Assembly (NCBI GenBank): GCA_903821905.1
Contig: CAIJMQ010000101.1
Span: forward strand, 1 to 16,896
Reading direction: 5' to 3'
Source: an uncultured bacterium
GTDB taxonomy: Bacteria; CAIJMQ01
Length of the DNA: 16,896 bases
Part shown: piece by piece, positions 1-7,468 of the stretch
Position numbering within the stretch: the first letter of the stretch is position 1
Layout: each line of letters begins with the position of its first letter
Position numbers and translations under genes: made by a program
Notes under the pieces: model-generated
The model's input: the letters and a program-made list of their open reading frames with translations, nothing else
What the model was told of the DNA's origin: nothing
Database searches by the model: none

Positions 1-429
1 AAATTAGATGTTGGTTTATATAAAAAGAAGACACAAGAGTGTTTAGATGATGGTTTTAAGAAATACTTAAATTCAGCCAGAATGAGGGACTGGCATAACA
101 AATTTTTGAGAAATTATCGTGATGCTTTGTCTCATCGAATCCCGCCCTATGTGCCTCCTAAAAATCTGACACCAGAACAAAAACAACAAGAAGCAAGTCT
201 TGAGCAAAAACTATGGCAAGCAATCAAAAGCCAAAATCTTGATGCAATGAATACTTTAGAAAAAGAGATGGATGGAATTGGAGAACCATCACATTTTTTT
301 GTAAATTCACTTTCAGAAACCAATAATCAAGTTATTATATTCCATGCTCAAGTGATTGCTGACTTCAGAACATTAGAAGAAATTATCGAAAAATTTTGCG
401 AATCATTAGAAGCAGTTAATTTAACATAG
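1..429 (+). CDS. Uncharacterised protein with HEPN-like R-x4-H motif, 3' part only
   Basis: The frame is open from the first base of the window, so the gene begins upstream. The first in-window ATG, at 82, is internal and is probably not the start. The visible 142 residues end at TAG (427-429). The most distinctive segment is RDALSHRIPPYVPP (bases 118-159). Its R-x4-H spacing resembles the catalytic motif of HEPN RNases, and I associate this type of segment with widespread uncharacterised bacterial proteins. A second conserved-looking patch near the C-terminus (FHAQVIADFRTLEEI) is followed by a short predicted helix. No signal peptide or membrane segment is visible in this part. A HEPN-type fold is inferred only from the motif, and the function is unknown. 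The gene stands alone: a 99-base gap with a promoter separates it from the tRNA. Confidence 0.6.
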   Translation, partial: KLDVGLYKKKTQECLDDGFKKYLNSARMRDWHNKFLRNYRDALSHRIPPYVPPKNLTPEQKQQEASLEQKLWQAIKSQNLDAMNTLEKEMDGIGEPSHFFVNSLSETNNQVIIFHAQVIADFRTLEEIIEKFCESLEAVNLT

Positions 430-484
430 GTTGTTTTTAATTAATATTACATATAGATTAGTATTTCTGAAAACCTATATTCAT

Positions 485-514
485 TTTCCATTTTTAACTT
501 TTCTGTTATATAAT
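485..514 (+). promoter_or_regulatory. Sigma-70-type promoter of tRNA-Leu
   Basis: A perfect -10 hexamer TATAAT lies at 509-514. A weaker -35, TTTCCA, lies at 485-490 with an 18-base spacer. Transcription would start near 521, about eight bases before the mature tRNA 5' end. Found by eye only. Confidence 0.5.
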
Positions 515-528
515 AAAATCTGAAATTT

Positions 529-612
529 GCCGAGGTGGCGGAACTGGCAGACGCGCATGGTTGAGGGCCATGTCCCTTTATCGGGATGGGGGTTCAAGTC
601 CCCCCTTCGGCA
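529..612 (+). tRNA. tRNA-Leu (anticodon GAG)
   Basis: The full class II cloverleaf can be drawn. The acceptor stem is GCCGAGG (529-535) with CTTCGGC (605-611), including one G-U pair, and the discriminator is A612. The anticodon stem CATGG/CCATG encloses the loop TTGAGGG (561-567), giving anticodon GAG at 563-565 for CUC/CUU leucine codons. A long variable arm (TCCC...GGGA) identifies the leucine type. The T arm is GGGGG-TTCAAGT-CCCCC (588-604). The 3' CCA is not encoded, so it must be added by a nucleotidyltransferase. The mature length is 84 bases. Confidence 0.95.
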
Positions 613-625
613 CTAATGTCACCCA

Positions 626-646
626 CACACTAAAATCTTTGGTGTG
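626..646 (+). other. Short hairpin downstream of tRNA-Leu
   Basis: CACACTAAA (626-634) pairs with TTTGGTGTG (638-646), with one T-G wobble, around a 3-base loop. An alternative pairing is CCCACAC (622-628) with GTGTGGG (642-648). No T-run follows, so it does not look like a classical intrinsic terminator. It could be a processing or attenuation structure between the tRNA and queA. Confidence 0.35.
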
Positions 647-679
647 GGGATAGACCTTCTTCCTCTTATCAAAAAAACA

Positions 680-1702
680 ATGAAACTTTCTAATTTTGAT
701 TACGAACTTCCGAAGGAATTAATTGCGCAGGAACCTGCAACGCCCAGAGACAGTTCCAAGCTGATAGTAATTGATAGAAAAAAACAAACCATAGAACATA
801 AAGTTTTTAGAGATATCGTCGATTTCCTTAACAAAGGAGACCTCTTGGTAATAAATAATGCAAAAGTTTTTCCTGCGCGACTCTTGGGTAAAAAAGAAAT
901 TACCGGCGGAAAGATAGACCTATTACTTATTGAAGAAATGGAAAAAGATAGATGGAAATGTCTGATTCAGGGCTCTGGTAGTATTAAGAAAGGGCTAAAC
1001 ATAATATTCGGCAACAATAAACTAAAAGGCAAAATAGAAGATTATGACAAGGGTATATATTCGATTAAATTTGAATGCGACGGAAAATTTGATGATGTTT
1101 TATAAGAAATAGGCGAAATGCCTTTGCCTCCCTATATAAAAGAAGCGTCCGAATCATCTAAAAAAAGATACCAGACCGTTTATGCAGAAAAGACAGGCGC
1201 TATTGCCGCACCCACTGCAGGATTCCATTTTACAGAACAGTTACTGAAAAGCTTAAAAGAAAAAGGTGTATTAATTGCCATCGTAACACTGATAGTCGGC
1301 AGAGGAACTTTCAACCCTATAAAAACCGAAAATGTGGAAGAACATCATATGGATGAGGAGTATTTTGAGATAGACGAAAAAGAAATAGGGAAAATAAACA
1401 ATCAAATCAAAAATAAAGGGAGGATTGTTGCAGTAGGAACTACAACCATAAGAACTTTGGAGAGCGCATATAAAAATGGGAAAATAAATCAGAGCAAAGG
1501 AAAAACTTCGCTTTTCATTTATCCCGGATACAAATTCAATGTAGTTGATACTTTTATTACTAATTTCCATTGGCCAAAATCAACTCCTCTACTCTTAACC
1601 TGTGCTTTTGGGGGGAAAGAATTAATCCTGAGAGCTTATAAAGAAGCAATTGACAGGCGGTACCGTTTTTACAGTTTCGGAGATGCAATGCTAATAAGGT
1701 AA
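680..1702 (+). pseudogene. queA: S-adenosylmethionine:tRNA ribosyltransferase-isomerase, interrupted by in-frame TAA
   Basis: QueA makes epoxyqueuosine in tRNA by transferring and isomerising the ribosyl part of SAM. The N-terminal signature FDYELPKELIAQEP is clear, as are PLPPYI, APTAGFHFTEQLL, GTTTIRTLESA and the terminal GDAML motif. The two halves lie in the same frame and are separated only by TAA at 1103-1105; the flanking residues (DDVL stop EIGEMPLPPYI) fit the family without a gap. If the stop were read through, the protein would be about 340 residues, close to the usual size. Several positions I regard as strongly conserved differ: NDT is NNA, the invariant LHVG is LIVG (ATA at 1292-1294), and the LPKST leucine is tryptophan. 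I chose ATG 680 over GTG 644 because the family begins at MKLSNFDYELP; no Shine-Dalgarno is obvious. Identity is certain. Whether it is functional, mutated or misread is open. Confidence 0.88.
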
Positions 1703-1705
1703 AAA

Positions 1706-1798
1706 TCAAAAGTAAAAAGGTAAAACCAAATAACTAAACATTAAGAAAGTATTTTAATTTTAAGTTTTGAATTGTAGTTTTACCTTTTTCGTTTTTAC
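1706..1798. repeat. Imperfect inverted repeat between queA and fhs
   Basis: AAAAAGGTAAAAC (1714-1726) is exactly complementary to GTTTTACCTTTTT (1777-1789), with 50 bases between. The similarity extends outward with a small indel: the left arm reads CAAAAGTAAAA and the right arm has its complement beyond an extra segment near 1790. The region is A/T simple sequence. It may be a weak terminator for queA or a lineage-specific degenerate intergenic repeat. Confidence 0.45.
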
Positions 1799-1818
1799 TT
1801 TTAAGTTCTAACAGTAAA

Positions 1819-1847
1819 TTGACTAAGAGTGGTGATTTTAGTAAATT
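1819..1847 (+). promoter_or_regulatory. Sigma-70-type promoter of fhs-alaS
   Basis: A -35 TTGACT (1819-1824) and a -10 TAAATT (1842-1847) are separated by 17 bases. The predicted start is near 1854, about 30 bases before the fhs ATG. An AAGGAG ribosome site at 1869-1874 stands nine bases from ATG 1884. Assigned by eye. Confidence 0.45.
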
Positions 1848-1883
1848 ACATCCTTGTAAAGAATAAGGAAGGAGACTTAACCA

Positions 1884-3581
1884 ATGTTGTCGGATTTAGA
1901 GATTGCCCAAAAAGCATATATGGAACCCGTTACCAAAATAGCGGACAAGTTGGGGGTTAAACAAGATGAATTGGAGCCATATGGCAAATATATGGCGAAA
2001 ATAGACCTCAAGATACTAGACCGGCTAAAAAATAAACCAACAGGTAAATTTATTACAGTTACAGCCATAACCCCTACTCCTTTGGGAGAAGGTAAAACAG
2101 TTACAAATTTAGGTTTGGGTATGGCACTTTCCAAGATTGGCAAGAAAACCTGCAATGTTATACGGGAACCTTCAAAAGGACCCACCTTCGGAATAAAAGG
2201 TGGCGCCTGCGGAGGAGGATATTCACAGGTTGTCCCGATGGAGAATATAAATCTCCATTTTACAGGTGACATTCACGCAGTAGATACGGCTCATAATCTA
2301 TTAAATGCCGCACTTGATTCACATCTTGCACACGGCAACAAACTCAATATTGACACTAATTTCATAACTATAAACAGATGTGTTGATGTAAGTGACAGGG
2401 CTTTACGAGATATAGTAATCGGTTTGGGAGGAACAGCTAACGGTTATCCGCGCCAGACAGGTTATGATATTACCGTAGCAACAGAGACCGCAGCTATACA
2501 TTCCTTGACTACTTCACTAAAAGACTTGAGAGAAAGATTAGGCAGAATGGTAGTAGGATATACTCACGACGGCAAACCCGTAACAGCAGAGGACTTAAAA
2601 GTAGCCGGTGCAATGACTGTGTTGCTGAAAGATGCAATAAAACCAAACTTAGTACAAACTCTTGAAAACACTCCAGCCATAGTTCACGGATTCCCTTTTG
2701 CTAATGTAGCTCACGGCAATAATTCCGTTATAGCTAACATGGCTGCACTAAAGCTCGCTGATTATGTCGTTACTGAAAGCGGGTTTGGCGCCGATTGCGG
2801 AGCAGAAAAACTAATTGATGTTGTTTGCAGACAGGCAAATTTGAAATTGGACTGTGTAGTAATCACTTTATCCATAAGAGCTTTAAAAATGCACGGTGGG
2901 GCTTTTGAATTAAAACCGGGTCAGAAATTAAATAGAGAACTTGTAGCAAAAGATAATATGCCCGCATTGAAAAAAGGCTGCGAGAATTTAAAAGTACATA
3001 TAGAAAATATGCGCAGTTTCGGCATTCCTGTTGTAGTAACAATAAACAAATTCACCGATGACAGACCGCAGGAAACAGATTTTGTTAAGAAGTATGCCGT
3101 TGATAACGGCGCAAGTTTCGCTGTTCCTATAGACCCGTGGGCAAAAGGTGGAGAAGGATGTTTAGAGGCAGCTGAAGCGGTAGTAAAAACTTGCGCTATG
3201 CCAAACAATTTCCATTTCCTTTATCCCGATGATTTATCAATAGAGGAAAAGATAGAAACTATTGCTAAGAAAATTTATCGCGCGGATGGAGTTGATTATT
3301 CTCCCCAAGCCAAGCAACGAATAAAACTTTATACAAAATTAGGTTACGCCAAATTGCCGATAAATATGGCCAAGACACATCTTTCCATTTCGCATGACCC
3401 TAACTTAAAAGGTGCTCCGAAAGGTTTCCGTGTGCCGGTAAGAGACATTCGAGCTTCGGTTGGAGCAGGTTTCCTATATCCATTACTCGGCGAGATGCGT
3501 ACAATGCCGGGGCTTCCTTCTAATGCCGCATTTATGGATGTGGACATAGACAAAGAAGGAAAAACATTGGGGCTCTTCTAA
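1884..3581 (+). CDS. fhs: Formate-tetrahydrofolate ligase (10-formyl-THF synthetase)
   Basis: This cytoplasmic enzyme condenses formate with tetrahydrofolate at the cost of ATP, giving 10-formyl-THF. It feeds purine and formyl-Met synthesis and, in acetogens, the methyl branch of the Wood-Ljungdahl pathway. The ATP-binding loop [10 protein letters not shown] is at residues 63-72. Further family segments follow in order: [72 protein letters not shown], and the C-terminal [10 protein letters not shown]. The 565 residues match the usual full length. The start is secure because of a strong Shine-Dalgarno (AAGGAG, nine bases upstream). Several family positions differ from what I expect (HGGP is HGFP, HGCNS is HGNNS, FGADLGAEK is FGADCGAEK), so this is a divergent member. 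alaS begins one base after its TAA, implying a shared transcript. Confidence 0.95.
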   Translation: MLSDLEIAQKAYMEPVTKIADKLGVKQDELEPYGKYMAKIDLKILDRLKNKPTGKFITVTAITPTPLGEGKTVTNLGLGMALSKIGKKTCNVIREPSKGPTFGIKGGACGGGYSQVVPMENINLHFTGDIHAVDTAHNLLNAALDSHLAHGNKLNIDTNFITINRCVDVSDRALRDIVIGLGGTANGYPRQTGYDITVATETAAIHSLTTSLKDLRERLGRMVVGYTHDGKPVTAEDLKVAGAMTVLLKDAIKPNLVQTLENTPAIVHGFPFANVAHGNNSVIANMAALKLADYVVTESGFGADCGAEKLIDVVCRQANLKLDCVVITLSIRALKMHGGAFELKPGQKLNRELVAKDNMPALKKGCENLKVHIENMRSFGIPVVVTINKFTDDRPQETDFVKKYAVDNGASFAVPIDPWAKGGEGCLEAAEAVVKTCAMPNNFHFLYPDDLSIEEKIETIAKKIYRADGVDYSPQAKQRIKLYTKLGYAKLPINMAKTHLSISHDPNLKGAPKGFRVPVRDIRASVGAGFLYPLLGEMRTMPGLPSNAAFMDVDIDKEGKTLGLF

Positions 3582-3582
3582 A

Positions 3583-6220
3583 ATGCATTCAACACAGATC
3601 AGAGAAGATTTCTTAAAGTTTTTTAAATCAAAAGGACATATTATCAAGCCCCCTTCGTCTTTGATACCAAAAGATGACCCTACGCTATTATTTACCGGCG
3701 CTGGTATGAACCAATTCAAGAAAGAATTCCTTGGCGTCGGAGATAAAAAACTAAAAAGGGCTGCTACTTGCCAGAAATGTTTCAGGACTTCGGACATAGA
3801 AATTATAGGTAAAAGCCCACTGCATCATACATTTTTTGAAATGCTTGGTAATTTTTCATTCGGCGATTATTTCAAGGAAGAAGCAATCCAATGGGCTTGG
3901 CAGTTTGTGACGGAAGTGTTTAAACTGCCGGAAGAAAGTATTTGGATTTCTGTTTACGAAGAAGACGATGAAGCTTACAAGATATGGAATAAAGAAATAG
4001 GAATCAATGATAATAGAATTGTTCGGCTGGGCAAAAAAACCAACTGGTGGGGATGCAGGAGAAACAGGGCCATGTGGTCCCTGTTCAGAGATAATCATAG
4101 ACAGGGGAAAAGCATTCGGATGCCAGAAAAAAACTTGTGATATAAACTGCGACTGTGGACGCCATTCGGAACTTTGGAACCTCGTGTTTACTCAGTTTGA
4201 TAGAAAAAAAGATGGGAGTTTGGAACCTCTGCCTCAAAAAAATATTGATACAGGAATGGGTTTGGAAAGAGCATCTGCAATTATGCAGAAAATGGAAGAT
4301 CATTTCTTAACCGACCTTTTCTCCCCTATTGTTCAGTCGGTGTGCGAAAAAGCAAAAGTTAAATATGAAAAAACAAACATAAGACCGGTGCGGATTATCT
4401 CAGACCATATAAGAGCTATAACATTTCTGATTGCTGACGGTGTTTTCCCTGCCAATGATGGTAGAGGTTACGTCCTGAGAAGATTAATTAGAAATGCGGC
4501 AAGGCAAGGAGAAACAATAAAAATAAAACTGCCTTTCCTTTATGAACTAGTTCCGGGAATAGTCAAAACAATGGCAGATTCTTATCCTGATTTAAAAGAT
4601 AGAAAAGAACATGTGATACAAGTATTAAAAAGTGAAGAGGATTCTTATAAGCGGACTCTTTCGGAAGGTTCTAAAATTTTAGATGAAATATTCCAAAAAC
4701 ATAAAGAAAAGAAACAAAAAATCATACAAGGGAAAGAACTATTTAAACTATATGATACATATGGACTGCCGCCTGACTTAGTTGAAGAAATTGCAAAAGA
4801 TGAAGGTTTTGATGTAGACAAAACAGGATTCCAGAAGGAAATGGACTCACAGAAGGAAAAAGGAAAACTTGCTTGGACAGGAGAAATGAAGATTGCTGAT
4901 TCAGAAACCGTATATGCCCACTTAGCAGAAAGGTTCGGTTCTACAAAATTTGTAGGTTATGAAAAATTAGAATGTGACACGGAAATTTTATCAATTATAA
5001 AAGACAGCGTTGATTATCATGGGAAAATCGACAAAGGAGAAGTTGGATTAATTGTTGAATCGACTCCTTTCTATGCAGAAATGGGAGGACAGGTCTTTGA
5101 TACAGGTTCTTTTGAGACAAAGAAAGCCAAGGGTGAAATAGATAATGTTTATTATGGAAAAGAAGGATTAATAGTTCATCATTTGAAAATAGAAAAAGGA
5201 GAAATAGGGAAGGGAGAAAAGATTCACCTGACAGTGAACAAACAGAGGAGACAGAATATTGCTTGTCATCATACTGCCACACATCTGCTTCAATATACAC
5301 TGCGTACTGTTTTGGGAAACCATGTCCAGCAGTCTGGCTCCTTTGTTGAAGAAAATTACTTAAGATTTGATTTTTCCCATTTTGCACAAATAACAAAAGA
5401 TGAACTTTCAAAAATAGAAGAACTTGTTAACGAAAAAATAAGAGAAGTTATTCCTGTCAAAACGGAGAATTTACAGTTAGCTGAAGCCAAAAGGAAAGGT
5501 GCTTTGAGTTTCTTCGGTGAAAAGTATGGAGAGCTTGTGCGAATGGTTTCTGCGGGAGATATAAGTAAAGAACTCTGCGGAGGAATACATGTGAAAAATA
5601 CAGGGGAGATTGGTATATTCCATATACTTAACGAGAGTTCCGTTGGCAAAGGGCTAAGACGAATTGAAGCAATTGCCGGCAAACCTGCTTATTTGAAAAT
5701 AAGGGATAAATTGCATTCCCTGGAAAAAATTTCCATTCTCCTGAAAACTTCGCCGGAACTTGCAGACAAACGGATTCAAGAACTGGTAGAACAACAAAAA
5801 TACCTTTTAAAGCAGGTGGAAATGTTAACGGAGAAAACTCTGCTTGAAAAATTAAACAATTTATCCGATAAAATCAAGATTGTGAACGGAATAAGTATGA
5901 TAAGTTTTAGAACTGACGGCATAGACCGGGAAACACTAAGAAGAGCTGTTGATATTTTAAAGGACAAAATGAAAAAATCCAGTGTAATTGTTCTTGGAGG
6001 AGTAAAAGACAATAATGGTATATTTGTCGGGGGTATCACTGCAGACTTGGTAGAAAAAGGGCTCAACATGGGGAAAATAATAAGCGAGATTTCAAAAATT
6101 GCCGGTGGTAGCGGTGGCGGACGAGCAGATATGGCAACAGGCGGAGCGAAAGATATTAATGCACTGGATAAAGCTTTACAGGAAGTAGAGAATATAGTCA
6201 AAAAACAAGTCAAAATTTAA
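3583..6220 (+). CDS. alaS: Alanyl-tRNA synthetase, with a frameshift near codon 157
   Basis: AlaRS charges tRNA-Ala and edits misacylated Ser/Gly. The catalytic core starts at residue 1 with [16 protein letters not shown], followed by [17 protein letters not shown]. Frame 1 reads correctly through LGKKTNWWG, ending at 4053. The family sequence then continues one frame over as [13 protein letters not shown], from about 4055. Without correction, frame 1 ends at TGA 4138-4140 and frame 2 runs to 6220. Later landmarks are intact: a Cys-rich insert ([12 protein letters not shown]), the editing-site HTATH (5270-5284) and C-x3-H (TGC 5576, CAT 5588), and the C-terminal glycine-rich [14 protein letters not shown]. 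Corrected length is about 879 residues, normal for the family. Adding two bases would restore the common WWGPAGETGP motif; removing one gives WWGAGETGP. Because the gene is normally essential and both halves are well conserved, a sequence error or very recent mutation is likelier than long-standing decay. Confidence 0.93.
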
Positions 6221-6249
6221 TGCTGTATACTCTTATAAAAAATCCTCAA

Positions 6250-6284
6250 CGAGAATCGAGCATCTAGTATCGAGAATCTAATTA
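6250..6284. repeat. Degenerate 7-base tandem repeat (CGAGAAT-like)
   Basis: Five consecutive heptamers are visible: CGAGAAT, CGAGCAT, CTAGTAT, CGAGAAT and CTAATTA (the last strongly diverged). They fill most of the 66-base gap between alaS and the NYN-domain gene and end two bases before its ATG. This resembles the degenerate CGAG-type intergenic repeats I have seen in several uncultured bacterial genomes. Confidence 0.5.
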
Positions 6285-6286
6285 TT

Positions 6287-6748
6287 ATGCTAATCGTAGA
6301 CGGCTATAATGTTCTTATGCAGATGGGCTTAAAAGATAAAACTTTAGAGGCAAGAAGAAACCATTTTATAAATATGTTAAACCAAAGACATAAAATGTTT
6401 GAAGGGATAATAGTAGTATTTGACGGAAATGAAGAGGTTGATGATTCTTATAGAAGAGAAAATATCAACACAAAAGTTATCTATGCAATAAACGAATCTG
6501 CCGATGATTACATCAAATCCATGATAGAGAAAAGTAAAAATCCCAAAGCGATAGTCCTGGCAACCGACGACAGGGAAATCAAAGATTTTGCAAGGATGCA
6601 TAATTGCCAACTTATCTCTTCTTCTAATCTAATAAACAAGATTTCTCCTCCAAAAGAAACTTCTAAGCCATTGGAAAATAAAGATATTTTTGTTGAGAGT
6701 AATAAGGCGAAGTTAATTACAGAAGAACTAAAAAAAAAGTGGCAGTAG
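6287..6748 (+). CDS. YacP/Rae1-like NYN-domain endoribonuclease
   Basis: The protein is a compact 153-residue PIN-like NYN domain of the YacP family. The founding member, Bacillus Rae1, cuts mRNA in the ribosomal A site. Family hallmarks are in order: LIVDGYNVL (residues 2-10), VVFDGN (43-48), the acidic ESADDYI (70-76) and ATDDREIKDFA (92-102). These supply the conserved aspartates expected for metal-dependent cleavage. No signal peptide or membrane segment is present, so it should be cytoplasmic. It follows alaS in the same direction. The upstream gap holds the heptamer repeat and no recognisable Shine-Dalgarno, so its translation start signal is unusual, although ATG at 6287 fits the family N-terminus exactly. 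In Bacillus, yacP lies near cysS and the 23S rRNA methyltransferase gene, so a tRNA-synthetase neighbour is not surprising. The substrate here is unknown. Confidence 0.85.
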   Translation: MLIVDGYNVLMQMGLKDKTLEARRNHFINMLNQRHKMFEGIIVVFDGNEEVDDSYRRENINTKVIYAINESADDYIKSMIEKSKNPKAIVLATDDREIKDFARMHNCQLISSSNLINKISPPKETSKPLENKDIFVESNKAKLITEELKKKWQ

Positions 6749-6757
6749 ATTAAAACT

Positions 6758-7468
6758 TTATCTATATTTGAATTCTATATACCTTATAAAAGTTAAAATT
6801 CCCCCTTTGTCTTTAATCCCAATCCTTTTAAGACAGTAAGGATCATCCTTTTCTTTTACCATACCTCTTTTTGTAGATAATGCGCCTAGATAACCGACTT
6901 CTTTTAATATCCGTTTAATCTGTGGATTAAAATGACCGTACGGATAACACAGGAAGTCTACATTCTTGCCAAGTTGCTTCTGAATTATATCTTTTGAATT
7001 AACAATCTCCTCTTTGATTCTTTGTTCATCCAACTCCGTAAGTGAAGGATGACTATGAGTATGCGCTTGGAAATCTATACCATAATCTGCCATCTCTTTG
7101 ATTTTATCCCAGGAGAGTAGTTGTTCTTTTACAGTTTCTTCGTTATCAGCCCAACCAGATAAACCGCCAATATCTCTGGTTACAAGGAAAATAGTCGCAG
7201 TAAAGCTGAATTTTTTAAGAATCGGGAAAGCATAGGTATAATTATCTTCGTAGCCGTCATCAAAAGTAAGAACAATTGACTTTGAAGAAAGTTTTTCTTT
7301 AAGATTAATTCCTTTAACCAATTCATATAAACTAATAGGCGTATAATCCCTCCATTTAAGATACCTCATCTGACGGTAAAAATTTTCAGGCGTGACGTAA
7401 AGACCTCTTATCTTTGCTTCGGGATGAGGATGATTGATTTTATGATAGAAAAGAATTGGGACTCTCAT
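6758..7468 (-). CDS. Polysaccharide deacetylase (NodB homology domain)
   Basis: This carbohydrate esterase 4-type enzyme removes N- or O-acetyl groups from glycans. The NodB motifs are intact: TFDDGYEDN (residues 68-76, catalytic and metal-binding aspartates D70/D71), the zinc ligands H136 and H140 in HTHSHPSL, and YPYG at 175-178. At 236 residues it is a bare catalytic domain. It starts MRVPILFYHKI, as in short deacetylases encoded in glycan clusters, with no signal peptide, so it probably acts in the cytoplasm or relies on another export route. Its ATG directly abuts the stop of the upstream GT4 gene with no intervening base, so the two are surely co-transcribed. The 3' end converges with the NYN gene nine bases away, with no visible terminator. 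The precise glycan substrate cannot be read from sequence. Confidence 0.9.
   Translation of the reverse strand: MRVPILFYHKINHPHPEAKIRGLYVTPENFYRQMRYLKWRDYTPISLYELVKGINLKEKLSSKSIVLTFDDGYEDNYTYAFPILKKFSFTATIFLVTRDIGGLSGWADNEETVKEQLLSWDKIKEMADYGIDFQAHTHSHPSLTELDEQRIKEEIVNSKDIIQKQLGKNVDFLCYPYGHFNPQIKRILKEVGYLGALSTKRGMVKEKDDPYCLKRIGIKDKGGILTFIRYIEFKYR

Noticed and set aside
451-480. Inverted repeat ATATAG/CTATAT after the left-edge gene as a terminator
   Set aside because: Six A/T-rich pairs with an 18-base loop and no T-run are too weak to call.
1103-1105. UAA reassigned as a sense codon
   Set aside because: fhs, alaS, nadB and other genes in the window end at TAA in the expected places, so TAA acts as a stop here.
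1271-1570. Minus-strand open frame opposite queA
   Set aside because: It lies inside the well-conserved queA coding region and its translation has no protein-like family features; it is a shadow frame.
4033-4039. A7 homopolymer in alaS as the site of slippage or programmed frameshifting
   Set aside because: The original frame still matches AlaRS after the A-run (TNWWG), so the shift must lie downstream, at about 4051-4058, where there is no slippery heptamer.
4995-6213. Series of minus-strand open frames opposite alaS
   Set aside because: All are antisense shadows of conserved AlaRS sequence, with no ribosome sites or recognisable motifs.
6749-6757. Bidirectional terminator between the convergent NYN and deacetylase genes
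   Set aside because: The nine-base gap and the adjoining sequence show no GC-rich stem with flanking A and T runs.
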